In this document: positions 28,840 to 40,023 of the stretch, in pieces
Numbering within the stretch: position 1 is the stretch's first letter
Layout: each line of letters opens with the position of its first letter
Source: Nemertoderma westbladi
Lineage: Eukaryota; Xenacoelomorpha; Nemertodermatida; Nemertodermatidae
Assembly: GCA_032718475.1 (NCBI GenBank)
Contig: JAUCBJ010005857.1
Span: forward strand, 1 to 56,361
DNA: 56,361 nucleotides
Direction of reading: 5' to 3'
The notes under the pieces: model-generated
Seen by the model: the letters and a program-made list of their open reading frames with translations, nothing else
What the model was told of the DNA's origin: nothing
Databases searched by the model: none
Made by a program: the position numbers and the translations under genes

Positions 28840-30038
28840 AACTATTACATTTATGGTCTCAACCAATGGATCGGCAGATTTTAATTTTAATTGACCATTA
28901 GTATATATCGATGGTTGCGGATCCTTAACCCATAACCGTCAGCAGTTAAATCCCAGGATATGAGAGGACAATGAGCTAAGTAGGTTTCATGGTATTTATT
29001 ATTACCCCCGTAACCGTTAATATATGTGTTAATGTTCTTCATTAATTGGGTATATTCAAAAATGTATGTTCCATCAGTAAAATTAGGCTCATATATTACC
29101 CCACCTACTGGAAGACCATCTATAATCAGTTCTGCGCGTCTGAGATTAAAATGTTCAAATTTTAGAGGATTACTTGTTAATTCGCCCGAATATGAATTAT
29201 TTGTAATAAAACCGATAATAACCAATTTTGGCTTTTTACCATCAAATATGTTTGTTTGTGTGTAATTTGTGGTTTGCGCGGGAATAGTAAATGTAGTAAC
29301 CTCTTTTTTTTAATTGATATTCAATATCATAGCTCTCTAAACCTTTTACATAACTGCTTTCTATTACGGGATTAACCTCTATTCTAGGGATTAATATCTT
29401 GACTTCATCTAACACTAAATGTGATTTGTCACAGCGTTTGTGTTTGGGGTAATTTTAAAAATAAATGAGTTTGACACCTTTCTAAAATGCATTCTTAAAT
29501 CATATCCCGGTTGTATAATTTTACTTTCAGTATCAAAATCAATCGTCAATCTGCTTACAAATTGCATTTGTTTACTAAAAGCGTCGGCAATGGGGTGCGC
29601 ACCGGGATTAATTTCATTTCCATGTTCGGTTAAAGGCTGTCGAAAGCCTCCTGCCCCCAGCAGCCCATTTTTACTTTCATATGTAGTAAAAAGTAAATTG
29701 GATAAGTACGACTTGTAGAAATAATGGTTATTGTTATTCTCAACCTGCTTCTCATTGAGGTCTATTTTAATATCACTCCACATAGTTCCTGAGGGGTAAT
29801 TCAATATATAAATATGGGAGTTTTCCAACCATCTATCCCAGCGTACAGTACATTTTATAATTAATAACGCATCTTGCAGTTTCATATAGAATTCATTCGA
29901 ATGCAGTATTAAAAAAGTTACTTCGCATGACTCGCTTCTGAGACTAGATACTGGGTAAATTGTTTCATAATGCTTTGCTTTAAATTCAGTTTGTATTGGC
30001 TGTATAGAAAATAAATCGAATTCTCTAATAATCGACAT
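28840..30038 (-). pseudogene. Major capsid protein, copy 2
   Basis: The first 207 codons are open (29,415-30,038): REFDLFSIQPIQT start, YPSGTMWSDIKIDL, and HPIADAFSKQMQF, without the two copy 1 stops in this part. The frame is lost near 29,415-29,425, where a short deletion follows AVTN. An 8-base homopolymer (29,304-29,311) precedes the C-terminal half (FITNNSYSGEL, FNLRRAELIIDG), open at 28,887-29,225. The C-terminus is removed by a deletion into the protease gene. Confidence 0.75.
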
Positions 30039-30040
30039 TA

Positions 30041-30192
30041 TTAAAAAATAATTTTTTCGCTGTGGTTGAGTTTACCTTTTTTTTTATTTTTCTATTTTTA
30101 CTTCGATGAGGTATGTTCATAGACATTTGTTTAGCCGGTCACTTTAAATCTCTATAAACTTTTTCTACAACCGATCTTGTTGATGGTTTCAT
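30041..30192 (-). pseudogene. 49-residue basic peptide gene, copy 2
   Basis: The first 17 codons equal copy 1 (MKPSTRSVVEKVYRDLK), then TGA replaces CGA. Confidence 0.55.
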
Positions 30193-30197
30193 TTTAT

Positions 30198-30236
30198 TTA
30201 ATGCTTTATTAATAACCGTATTAGCCTGCTGATGTA
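30198..30236 (-). pseudogene. Minor virion protein copy 2, 3' end
   Basis: The last codons of the gene at 33,760-34,128, separated by LINE B. The bases ta (30,235-30,236) recur at 33,760-33,761 as the target duplication. Confidence 0.6.
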
Positions 30237-30272
30237 CTACTAGGATCGGCATGCTGCATTGCAGCTGCATTT

Positions 30273-30749
30273 TTAAGAATGCTGTGCCGGCTTGTCAACA
30301 AAATTGCACCGCCACAACTCCCTATCACCCATGACATTTGCTAGATCATCCGCATCTTTAAGGCCAGTGTCCTTTAAGATGCGTCTCAAGAAAGTCATGG
30401 GCTGTCCACCATGCTTATTCACTCCATGAGGCTGCCAAAGTACAAGATTATGCACTGGCTGGTCCTCACGGCGAAAGCAATGTCCTGCAAAGCGGAGGCC
30501 ATTTTGTTTTAGTGTCAAGCTTGGGAGAACCAATGAGACACCTCCAATGTTATATAGTGTCTGGTTGGAGATGTGTGCATTGTACTTGACACAATGAACC
30601 CGGCGTAGCATTCTTGTGAATGTGCCATCCAGAGATTTGGTGTCCTCAGCAGTTAGAGCCCAGCATGGAATCCCGTAGAGGAGTACTGGAACTACTGCTG
30701 CTCTAAATAATCGGACCTTAAGTTTCCGATTATTCTCGGTGACTTCCAA
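30273..30749 (-). pseudogene. LINE B C-terminal domain (inverted segment)
   Basis: 159-codon frame: NNRKLKVRLFRAAVVPVLLYG, MLRRVHCVKYNAHIS, RFAGHCFRREDQPVHNLVLWQPHG, DADDLANVMGDRELW. This is the region after the RT thumb, equivalent to 47,600-48,067 of copy D. Confidence 0.8.
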
Positions 30750-31099
30750 ATCCTGGAAAGCCTATTCAAGGCTGCCCATGCCTTTCCCTTACGTATTCGA
30801 AGGTCGAATCTGGTCCTGTAACTAGGACCCCCTTCGTTCTGGGATAAGGACGCCCTTGGTCCTGGATTAAGGACCCATATACTTGGCTGCAGGGGTATAT
30901 GGCCTGACCAGGCAGATGGTGATCTACCAATGGCTGGTCAGGAGTAGAGTGTTCTCATGTCCACTCTGAGAGCACTTCACTGCGACCTGCACCTGGCAGC
31001 AAGGGTACAGGGCATGACCCAGCAGATGAGCTGCAACAGCCAATGGTGGGTCATGTGCGCCAGAGTAGATATGGGTGATGGGCCTCATATCTGACTCCA

Positions 31100-33421
31100 T
31101 TGCGACACCCACCCTGTGGAATGGCAAACCAGGGTGTGGTATTTGCCCCGAGAGCTGACTCGGCAAAAAAGCACCCCCCAACCCCCACTATGGATTACAT
31201 TAGCAATGCGGAGGTCCGGCCACTAGAGGCCAGTGGAATTACCGGACACAATCGGCCTCACAGGCGTCAGTTAACTCCTGACCGGCTGCCTGTCTCACCC
31301 CCTACTGGAGAGAGAGCAGTCAACAATTCTTTGAGTCCCTTTCCTGATGACCTTTCTGGCCCAAACCCTGGGTCACCAGGGAGGCCAGATTGTGATGGGG
31401 AGAGGGATTCTGGAGTTGGAGGCTACTCTCATGTTCCACCCCGACCAACAAAGCCATTGGTGAATCTGAGGCAAGTCACTAGACTAGCCTCAGTAAACAC
31501 CCTAACACTCGGGTCCCCAATGCGACAAGGTGAGCTGACTGCCTTGGCAGATAAGCTTTCTCTTAGCGCATTGGGTGTTCAAGAGCACCGAATGCAGACT
31601 GGACAGACTGATGAGGTTCTGATTAAGGACATGGGGGGCGGTTGGCGACTCGCCCTCGCGTCAGCAGATGATAGTGGCAATGGTGGAATTGGTCTATTGA
31701 TGAATCCAACTGCACATGCAGCATTGGACAAAATAGACCAAATCTCTAACCGCATCATCCGTTGCCACTTCTCATGTTCTGGAAGACTGGCTAAGAAGTT
31801 TCCTAAGGTGGTTCTGATTGTGTGCTACTCTCCAACTAGTGTTGCCCCTGTAGAGGAGGTGGAAAATTTCTACCACAATCTACAAGCAGCTACTGATGGA
31901 GTGGATCAGCATGCATTCTTAACATTCCTGGGAGACTTTAATGCAAGTCTGCATCAATCACCTACATCGCCCTGGGTCTATAGCAATAGTGTTAACCGAA
32001 ATTCTGTCCATCTTCAGGATTTTATCTCTGGAAATGGATTGTTTTCGGCTGGAACCCAGTTCAAGAAGCGAACTGGAAAGCTATGGACTCATAGTGGACC
32101 CAGTGGTCACAAGTCCCAGATAGACCATATTCTGTTTCGTAGGAAATACAGGAGCTCTATACAAGACTGTAATGCATTTACACTTCGACCCTTCTCCAGT
32201 GATCACCGCCTTATTGTGGCCAAGGTAAGACTTAGTCTGCGTGCTAGCAGAACAACGAAATCTGCCTTGCCGCGGCATGACTGGTCCTCTCTGTTGCAAC
32301 AGCCAAGTGTGAGATCCAGCTTCACACTACAGCTGAGCAACAGGTATGAGGCTCTTGCCTCTGAGGCGGCAGATCACTGTGAGGGCTATGAGTCCCGACT
32401 CAAACAGACTACAGCGGCCAAGAATGCAGTTAAGGCTGCATCTAGGTCCCTGAACAGGCAGTATTCTGTTAATCTGCAGGAGCTAATAAACCAACAGGTT
32501 GATGCCATCAATGATGCTGACGACAGCAGGCAATCATCCCAGGCATGGAAATCGATCAATCTGCTTACTGGGCGGAAAAGCCAACCAACCACCAAGGTTA
32601 AGGCTGAATCACCAGCCGATCGCCTCAATGGTTGGAAAGCCCACTTTGAAAAGCTCCTCAATAATGACAGGGTATTGCCTGATAACTTTATAGAAGTAAA
32701 GGTGTCTGAGTCTGTACTCCCAGATATTCCCATTGGTGATATCTCCTTTGCAGAAGTGAAGGCTGCTGCAAAGAGCATTAAGACCAATCGTGCCAGTGGA
32801 GTAGATGGTGTTCCCCCTGAGGTCTTTAAAATACCTGAGTGTTTAAAGCTCATCTATCCCATCATAGTAGACATGTACCGTACAACAAGAGTCCCACAAG
32901 AAATGAAAACAAATAAGTTGGTGCCAGTTCCCAAGAAGGGCAACCTAACACTCTATGGTTCTTTTCGGGGAATCTCATTGATCTCGATCGCTGCAAAGCT
33001 ATACAATAGGATTCTATTAAATCGCATCAGGGATCCCATTGAGAGACTGCTCCGTGGAAATCAGAATGGGTTCCGTAAAGGTCGTGGGACCATGGAGCCC
33101 ATTTTGGCACTTAGAAGGATAATTGAAGAATTATCAAAAAAGAAAGACAGGCATCTGGCTGTTATCTTTGTTGACTTCTTCAAGGCCTTTGATTCAGTCT
33201 CTCGCTCACGTATGTTCAGCATACTTTCATTATATGGGATTCCTGATGAAATTATATTATTGCAGCAATCAGATCAGTATACGATGGTTCGACAACATTT
33301 GTGTCTACTGTTGACGGTGACACAGAACCATTTGAAGTGTTATGGGGCGTCCTCCAAGGAGACACACTTGCACCATTCTTGTTTATTATTGTGGTTGACT
33401 ATGTTCTACGCATGTCCTTAG
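31100..33421 (+). pseudogene. LINE B ORF: APE endonuclease plus reverse transcriptase
   Basis: 773 open codons. Residues about 1-125 are Pro/Arg-rich. APE-type endonuclease about 130-380: ASVNTLTL (Asn), GVQEHR (Glu), VCYSPTS (Tyr), FLGDFNASL (Asp, Asn), SQIDHILF (Asp), SSDHRLIV (Ser, Asp, His). Every catalytic position is intact. A linker has lost about 126 bases after CEGY, compared with copy D (46,040-46,170). RT: VPVPKKG, FRGISLISI, NGFRKGRGT, and VDFFKAFDSVSRS (motif A Asp). Five extra bases near 33,254-33,261 then shift the frame. Motif C follows in the frame at 33,301-33,759 (LNFADDLG; Phe-Ala-Asp-Asp). The C-terminal part is in the inverted segment. The best-preserved EN domain in the window. 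Confidence 0.85.
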
Positions 33422-33759
33422 ATCATCATAATGATGATGGGGTGATGATAACTCTACCTACTGGCTCCAGAAGTCGAGGAAATCCTGCCAAGTACCTAAC
33501 TGATCTAAACTTTGCTGATGACTTAGGAGTACTCTCAGAATCATTAGAGGGAGCCCAACGGCTCCTCAGCTCATTAGAACATGCTGCTTCTAGTGTTGGT
33601 CTTTTTATTAACTCCAGAAAGACCAAAATTCTGACAGTTAACTTTAAAAGTCCTCAGCAAGTCTCTGATCGGATGAGCATAAGCTCAAAGGATGGTATGC
33701 TTGAGCATGTGGACGACTTCTGTTACCTGGGATCATGGATCCGGAAGTCAGGTGAGGAC

Positions 33760-34128
33760 TAAGACCCGCTTACCTTTTGGTATTACGTGTTGTCTTATAA
33801 ATTTTGTGGTAAATGGTAAAGCTTTTTGTAAAACCTTTTTTGCTAATGGCTTTCCAAACTTTATTAATGTAGATAAAGCATCTGTAAGTATTCCTTCCCC
33901 ATGTTGATTTGTCTGCATACCTCTCCGATAACGCTGAAATCGTCATTGTTTTGAGTTTGGACCAAATGTACCAATTTGTTGTCCGTAAGGGTCTATATAT
34001 GAGCCCCCACAAAAAACAGGAACTTGCGTTGACCCTCTCATTGTTCTACCACCTTTAAAAACAGCAAGAGTAGAGTCTGCACCTCCATATTGCGGTTTAC
34101 TGTATCTTTGAAATAAATCGGAATCCAT
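33760..34128 (-). pseudogene. Minor virion protein copy 2, main part
   Basis: ATG at 34,128: MDSDLFQRYSKPQYGGADS as in copy 1, with FKGGR and FCGGSYIDP. The frame is lost after about residue 61 (near 33,943) and the C-terminus is cut by LINE B. Confidence 0.65.
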
Positions 34129-34149
34129 TTAAATAATAATAATAATAAA

Positions 34150-34684
34150 TACTAATTTATTTTCCTAAAGTGTAAAGTAATAGAAGTTGAGCCGTATTCA
34201 AAATTTAAATCTTTTCCTTCTTTGTCTGTTATTTCAGTATGAATGTAAGTTATCTTAAATGATTTTTTACTGGGATATAATGAATAGTATCCTTAGCAAA
34301 TTCTTTATTTATTACCGTGCCATATTTCACATCATCACGTATCGCTACGCGGCAAAATAAAGCTAAACCAAAATCATTAATATATTCATTTTCAATTATA
34401 TTAGTGCTCACATACATGTTCGACTTAGGTTCTGGAATAGAATTGCGTGGTTGAGGACATAAAAATACCATTTTTTCTGTTTCAGTTTCTCCTTCATTTC
34501 CGTTAATTTTAAGTAAATAACTCTTTATATTATTTTTCGTCTTCAAAATAATTTTAAAATTTATATTTAAATCCGCTCCGAGATTATTTTCTGTAATTCC
34601 AAAATAATAGGCTAATTGTTGTCCTATAAATAATTCACGTACAGTTTTCCCTAAAATAAATTGCAATCTATTTTGCTGAGTATT
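34150..34684 (-). pseudogene. Penton-like protein 2, copy 2 (5' deleted)
   Basis: Open at 34,250-34,666: LGKTVRELFIGQQLAYYFGITENN, NMYVSTNIIENEYINDFGLALFCRV. The first half is missing at the deletion joint (34,685-34,735). A 6-base A run (34,263-34,268) shifts the frame at the same place as the 8-base run in copy 1. Confidence 0.65.
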
Positions 34685-34734
34685 TTCAACTATTTGTAAT
34701 TAATTAATTTTTAATTTAAAGTAATTAATTTTTA

Positions 34735-35028
34735 ATAATAGGGATCGTATCTCTCCAACATAATATTTAACTTAGATATTGCTTATTTTTTAAAGTTTTA
34801 TTTTTCTCATATCGTGTCCCATTTTCTGTGGAAATGCCCATATGTGTATGTGACAATTAGGACAAATTTTAGAACAATAATTATTCATTTCGGAATATTG
34901 TACAATATATCTCACACAAGTTCCATGTTTATTTTCACATTTATAATAATCTCGATGTTGCAATAATTTAGAATAGCAAACCGAACAATTTTCGTTTAAA
35001 ATATCAATTTTCCAAATAAGTGTTGGGG
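34735..35028 (-). pseudogene. RING finger gene, copy 2 relic
   Basis: Matches copy 1 at 23,170-23,385: the codons for the N-terminal CPVC region and for YYKCENKH are recognisable, but extra bases at 34,775-34,855 and point changes break it. Confidence 0.6.
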
Positions 35029-35219
35029 TGACAAATCTTAAAGTAAATTGAAAATAATAAAAGGTACTCTATAATTACAGCAATACACATCAAGCAAATC
35101 TGATATACTGTATATACAAATACTACAATTTTCGATTATTAAAAATTTGATTTTTCATAGTTAAGAAAATCTGAATTCTGTAAATAATCATAAAATATTT
35201 ATAATATAATCGAAACAGT

Positions 35220-35657
35220 CAAGAATCAATGAGATTATCAACAAATTCAACATTATCTGTTGATTCTTCAGGCTCGACAAAGGATTCTTTTTAAATCATT
35301 ACTATAAAGAAAGACATAATTTCATAGGGATTATGTCAATCTAGTTTTATTTCAAACTTTTCACTGCCCTCGTTGTATTGTGTAATAACAATTAACCCAT
35401 CTATCATCGATAATAGTAAGATGTTGATAACTTTTCCTTCGTGATCATCTGTTAGGTTGTAATCTAAGAGATGAATGGAATTTTCAGAAGACTCAATATC
35501 GATTGCACTTAAAACTTTCCTCTCTTTTTCAGAAAAAACGATTTTATAATTATCATCACCCCGACGGGAAATAGTATAATCAATAATAATATACAGCTTG
35601 CCATCTTCTGCAAAAAATGAATGTCTTACTATTGGCCACATCCATATCGGAAGACAT
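35220..35657 (-). pseudogene. Unknown first gene of block, copy 2
   Basis: Core open at 35,336-35,641 (PIVRHSFFAEDGKLYIIIDYT ... VITQYNEGSEKFEIKLD). The true start (ATG at 35,657) is out of frame by a small indel near 35,635; a TGA at 35,336 ends the core. The downstream tail has its own stop near 35,292. Confidence 0.5.
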
Positions 35658-36357
35658 TATTTAATTTATTTTATTGTAAATCAAACAAAGTAAAAACTTT
35701 TAAACTAAAACCATTGTAAATGATTAATTGTGATTAAAGGAAGAGATTATATAGGATATTTTCAAAAATAAAACCCATTGGGAACAACGAATGGTGAATT
35801 GTAATGCTATAAAAAAGAAACAAGACACCCTACAATATAATACAGGACTTAAACAGTGAATAAGAAAATATCCTAAATGTGGTTGGTCAATGGAAATACG
35901 TGTACAATTGATTGCGAGGGGGAATGAGATAAGAATCATTGAGTTGTGTATAAATAATCGTAAAAACGTTCAGTATAATAGATAGCATGCAGTACAGCAT
36001 GGTGGGCGATTGCGACAGATGGGATGATAGGATAAGGATAGGATGAGTAACTGGGGAAACGCAACGCAACGTGTCTATGTGTAGTCGAATTTCAAGTCCC
36101 ATATGACACTGTGGTCGAGTAGCAGGAGATCATTGAGTTGGCAATCTATAACCTCAAAAAGTCCAATATTATAGAGACCGGAAAGATAATAGGATACGTC
36201 GTGGCAAAGCGAAACGACGAGTAACTGCAACTGCAACACCATGTGGCTTGGCTACGCGTAGTTGAATATCGATCATTGGTTGATTCTTTCGAGTATATGA
36301 TGCGGATAGGGGGTAGCAGATGGTCGTCGTAGAGTAGCGAAATTTAGTGAATTTCAA
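35658..36357. other. Right flank of copy 2
   Basis: Starts like 24,013-24,140, then continues with a repeated gagtaact..ggaaacgcaac / gacgagtaactgcaact and tgtagtcgaatttc / cgtagttgaatatc arrangement at about 36,030-36,100 and 36,205-36,270. No credible gene. Candidate subterminal repeat region of the element. Confidence 0.45.
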
Positions 36358-36439
36358 TAGCCCTCCGTAGGGAATTCCAATAGAAAAGCATAGGGAGGAC
36401 TTTCTGGGGGGGGGGGGGGGGGTGGGCTTCTTCTTCTAC

Positions 36440-36937
36440 TACTAACACCATCTACTCCACTGGCACGATTGGTCTTAATGCTCTTTGCAGCAGCCTTCAC
36501 TTCCGCAAAGGTGATATCGCCATTGGGAATATCTGGGAGTACAGACTCAGACACTTTTACTTCTATAAAGTTATCAGGCAATACCCTGTCATTATTGAGG
36601 AGCTTTTCAAAGTGGGCCTTCCAACCATTGAGGCGATCGGCTGGTGATTCAGCCTTAACCTTGGTGGTTGGTTGGCTTTTCCGACCAGTAAGCAAGTTGA
36701 TCGATTTCCATGCCTGGGATGATTGCCTGCTGTCATCAGCATCATTGATGGCATCAACCTGTTGGTTTATTAGCTCATGTAGATTAACAGAGTACTGCCT
36801 GTTCAGGGACCTAGATGCAGCCTTAACTGCATTCTTGGCCGCTGTAGTCTGTTTGAGTCGGGACTCTTTCTGCGCCTTAGAGCCGAGAGCTGACTCGGCA
36901 AAAAATCACCCCCCAACCCCCACTATGTGATACATAC
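36440..36937 (-). mobile_element. LINE copy C, internal fragment with inverted 5' scrap
   Basis: 36,440-36,888 is minus-strand sequence of the EN-RT linker (LTGRKSQPTTKVKAESPADRL ... NRASGVDGV). At 36,889-36,937 the orientation flips: agagctgactcggcaaaaa with accccccaacccccactatg equals the plus-strand 5' region of copy B (31,148-31,190). So a short 5' piece is fused head-to-head, another inversion-type insertion. A poly-G run of about 18 precedes it (36,405-36,422). Confidence 0.8.
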
Positions 36938-37665
36938 AATTTGAAAATAACTACATAAGTGGTGGCAAAAAAAGTATACTTTTTTGTCGAGCGTTGCGAC
37001 ACAAATAAGAAAACAAGATTTACCCCCCCCCCCCCCCCCCCCCCCTTCCCCTCTGCGATATCACGTTCAATTAAATTATTTTTTATTTAGTAATGAGAAA
37101 ATATCGAACGTAGAAATAGAAATAGAATGTTCTTAAAAATAATATTCTTATTTTTTTTATTACATAGGATTAGCATCATTTTTTAGCTGAAGCATTAATA
37201 GTGTAAATTAATTTAATTATATTTTAATACCATAACTACATTGGCATACTGTAAGATAAGTTTTATCATTTCTTACAAATAGTGGTGCGAGCATAAAACT
37301 CAAATCACGCAAATTTAAAAGAACCGGGTATGTTGTCATAAGATCTATCTCCACAGGTTATTCTGCTTGACTGGGTCTGGGTGCGGATTTGCTTTTGGGA
37401 CGGGGTGCGGATTGAAAGGGGGGTTGGAGGGGGGAACTGTCCCCCCTTTTCACTTTGACTGATTTGCGGTTTTGTTAAATTTCTTGGATATAGTTGTTGT
37501 GATGCTAAAATTTAATTTGTCTTTGATAATGTATTATTTTGTTTCATATTGTTTAGACCTTCAATTTTCATAATATTAGTTGAGCTTTTGTTTATACATT
37601 ATTGCTCTATAATATATTAAATAATTTGTATTTATTCAAAAAATTGAATGAAACTGTAATCACTA
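36938..37665. other. Spacer, no supported gene
   Basis: Holds a 23-base C run at 37,023-37,045 and AT-rich sequence. No gene seen. Confidence 0.5.
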
Positions 37666-38373
37666 CAGTACAGGCCACCAGAAAACGCAGATTTGTACAA
37701 TTGTGAACACATTTTATCAAATGTGTACCAGTGTAATGTAATGTTGTTGAACGGGACAATTGAACATAATTGAACATAATTGAATTGGCAACAACCAAAA
37801 TTTTTTCGCCAAAGGATACAATTGAATACTTTTGAAACGCTTAGTAATCTGGAAACTCTCTGTAGTTTGCCGCGAACTGTCACTCACTGCAGCTGGAAAT
37901 GCGATAAGGATTTTGTTTACCTTTATAGTGTGCGGTTAATAGTGTCTAGTAGGCAGGCCTATAGTTAGTGATGTTAAGGCATCTTCTGGTGTTTCTCTGT
38001 GCCCTCTCGGTGTCAGACTAATGGCGCGACATCTCCCTGCACTAAATTAATTATTCAATGGTCTAGGCTCCTCCATCCATATACCCATCCACTCCCATAC
38101 ACTCCATGAACCTCCATGTGGTCTTGTATGTAGTTCTCTCTCTACCAATACAGCCCATGTCCGCAATGTTACGCCCTGGGGGCTCTCTCATCTACCTGAT
38201 ATCAGACATACAGGCGCACCGCACACAAAGCCTTTGTCGGTCCCAGCAAGTTAGCCTCCTGCTGTGTGATCTAGAAGATAACTCGCCATAACCTGCCAAT
38301 CAGATGACTTGAACAAATGTGTTCACATGTGATCACATTGGATGAAATCTGCTTTTTCTGGTGGCCTGTACTG
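37666..38373. mobile_element. Tc1/mariner-like MITE (708 bp)
   Basis: Inverted ends CAGTACAGGCCACCAGAAAA(A/C)GCAGATTT at 37,666-37,694 and 38,345-38,373, flanked by TA on both sides (37,664-37,665 and 38,374-38,375), with further subterminal complementarity (tgtgaacacatttt / aaatgtgttcacat). Several short open frames inside have no transposase motif. Confidence 0.75.
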
Positions 38374-38927
38374 TATTATTATCTTACTAGAATTACTGAC
38401 ACTGATGTGGAACAGCTAGGATATTTGCGCTTTGCTTGTGTTTTAGTTTTAGTAACTAGCTACCCCTTTCTATTGTTAGTTTTGTTCTATAATGCAGCAT
38501 TGGTTGATCGCCTTAGCAGCCGCTGTTGTAAAATTCGTATGGAAATGGAGTCGCATTTATAGTATACGGTGGTCTAGGGTGGGTTCAGGGTCATCACACG
38601 CTCGGTGTCCTGGTTGTGCATCATGGGCATTTTTTATAAATATTCGGTAATTTTATATCTTGTAAACGTGCTTGATAATTAAATTATTTGTTTCATATTA
38701 TATTTTTGTTAGTGGTAGCAAAGTTTAATTTTTTATTATGTGGGACGATCCACAAAGTCAGCTAGCCTCACGCCTTACAGTTTAGACAATTGTTTAGTTT
38801 ACTTACTGACTGACATAGTTCATTTGTAATAGTCTTGGCTAGGATTCTTTCCCCGGGCTCCTTCCAGCCAGCTTGCAGGCTGTCTAGTCTGACAATGTTG
38901 AATTATATTAATAATAATGATATACCA
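38374..38927. other. Spacer, no supported gene
   Basis: A frame at 38,317-38,562 crosses the MITE boundary and is not credible. Nothing else seen. Confidence 0.45.
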
Positions 38928-38993
38928 ATGCCTATTTCCTGTCCATTGTGTCATTCAAAATTATTAATTGGATTATTTCAGTGGAAAAAATAA
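38928..38993 (+). pseudogene. Possible RING N-terminal scrap
   Basis: A 21-codon frame reads MPISCPLCHSKLL, resembling the start of the RING protein at 23,385 (EKCPVCYSKLL). Orientation is opposite to that gene. It is only one Cys pair long, so chance cannot be excluded. Confidence 0.25.
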
Positions 38994-39143
38994 CGTAATT
39001 ATTATTATACATCAGATAAAGGCGGTGGTCACCACCCCGGAGGGGTGATAATATAATGTTGGAGTATATTAAATTTAATTAATTAATTAATGAGTTTAAT
39101 TTAAACTTAAATGAATTGATAATTAACGCAAATTCTGTTCATA

Positions 39144-39500
39144 ATGATGTATTTCCCACTTTCTCAAATCACTGGTTTCTCTCAGGTGGGTCACATTAAT
39201 TATGATCGATATACAATTGTTGCAATGAATTATATGTATTATAAGAGGAGAAAAAAATTGCGATATCATTTCCGATTTCAAGACTTGTGTATTAGAGTAA
39301 ACTATTTTGTAATCCGCTCCAAAATAAGGATATACCACCTCGAAAATCTCAACCTAAGGAATTTAAATTTTCTGATAAATATAGATTGTCATTGTGATTC
39401 GATGTCACATTATTATAATCAAGATAAAATTAGATTAGCGGCAAGAAGAGTTATATTCAATAATGGAACTTGTACATATCGAATTTATAGTGGCGTTTAG
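39144..39500 (+). CDS. Unknown plus-strand protein beside copy 3
   Basis: 118 codons starting MMYFPLSQITGF, basic (YYKRRKKLRYHFRFQ), ending TYRIYSGV. It occupies the slot that the cassette genes occupy: plus strand, a few hundred bases before the 3' end of the minus-strand DFQ gene (40,024). A weak likeness to the cassette core (LNFLINIDCHC against KNFTLNIRIQPQPCHC) is visible but not convincing. It may be a divergent cassette gene or a chance frame. Confidence 0.35.
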   Translation: MMYFPLSQITGFSQVGHINYDRYTIVAMNYMYYKRRKKLRYHFRFQDLCIRVNYFVIRSKIRIYHLENLNLRNLNFLINIDCHCDSMSHYYNQDKIRLAARRVIFNNGTCTYRIYSGV

Positions 39501-40023
39501 AGCCATGTTAATAGTATAGCTACCGGTACTGGTTATTAATAGATATACCCCGCCTACCGGTAGGTAATGCAGTAGACCTATCTGCTGTCAGGCAAATAAC
39601 ACCTATTGTTTACGTGGTATCCAATGACGGCATTAAGTAATGTCCACTAAAGGGGACATTACTTAACGGATAACACCAAATACAACACTAAATGTACAGG
39701 CCAATACAATGCTGTAATGTCCTCTAAAGTTGTAAAGTGCTAAATAACAACTCGCTGTTAATACTAACGGCAATGAGTAATGTTACAATTTTGGAATAAA
39801 ATAAATTACACAAATGCTTTAAAATTTTATAAACCTTCACCCAAACTAAAGTAAGAGTAGAACAGTTCCTCCTAAAACCAAATCTACAGTATACTTTCCA
39901 TTATTACATTATCGTTCTTGTTAGTCCCACATCGCCAATCATTACGTTCCTCGTTGAATACAAGACAATTTGCGTAGCCCCCAACGATCTTCGCAGAACA
40001 ATAATGTTTACAATTATCATCTG
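39501..40023. other. Spacer
   Basis: Contains an inverted pair ttaagtaatgtcc / ggacattacttaa at 39,634-39,664 around taaag, a strong short hairpin. No gene. Confidence 0.45.

Larger units (their letters stand above)
30237..33759 (-). mobile_element. LINE copy B, nearly full length, 5'-inverted (twin priming)
   Basis: The insertion splits the minor virion gene of copy 2 (compare uninterrupted copy 1 at 17,978). Its left part (30,237 to about 30,808) is the 3' end of the LINE on the minus strand, with the AGT-type tail at the left edge. Its right part (about 30,808 to 33,759) is the 5' end through mid-RT on the plus strand. The two parts meet at the same element position, sharing gac (the plus part ends ggtgaggac; the minus part begins gaccttcgaa). 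That is the hallmark of twin-primed reverse transcription. Target duplication is about 2 bp. The plus part starts with a G/C-richer 5' leader at 30,808-31,100. Total element about 3.5 kb. Confidence 0.85.
27781..36110 (-). mobile_element. Polinton/adintovirus-like element, copy 2 (deleted, LINE-split)
   Basis: Collinear with 15,340-24,170 from the DFQ gene to the first unknown gene, but with a large internal deletion between about 34,685 and 34,735. That gap corresponds to copy 1 positions of about 18,885 to 23,190, so penton-like protein 1, integrase, GG-site protein and ATPase are gone. LINE B interrupts it at 30,237-33,759. A smaller deletion removes the capsid/protease junction near 28,830. 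Nucleotide similarity to copy 1 looks like 85-90 percent. Confidence 0.8.

Noticed and set aside
30924-31181. Minus-strand frame in the LINE B 5' leader
   Set aside because: Antisense to the LINE leader; no domain.
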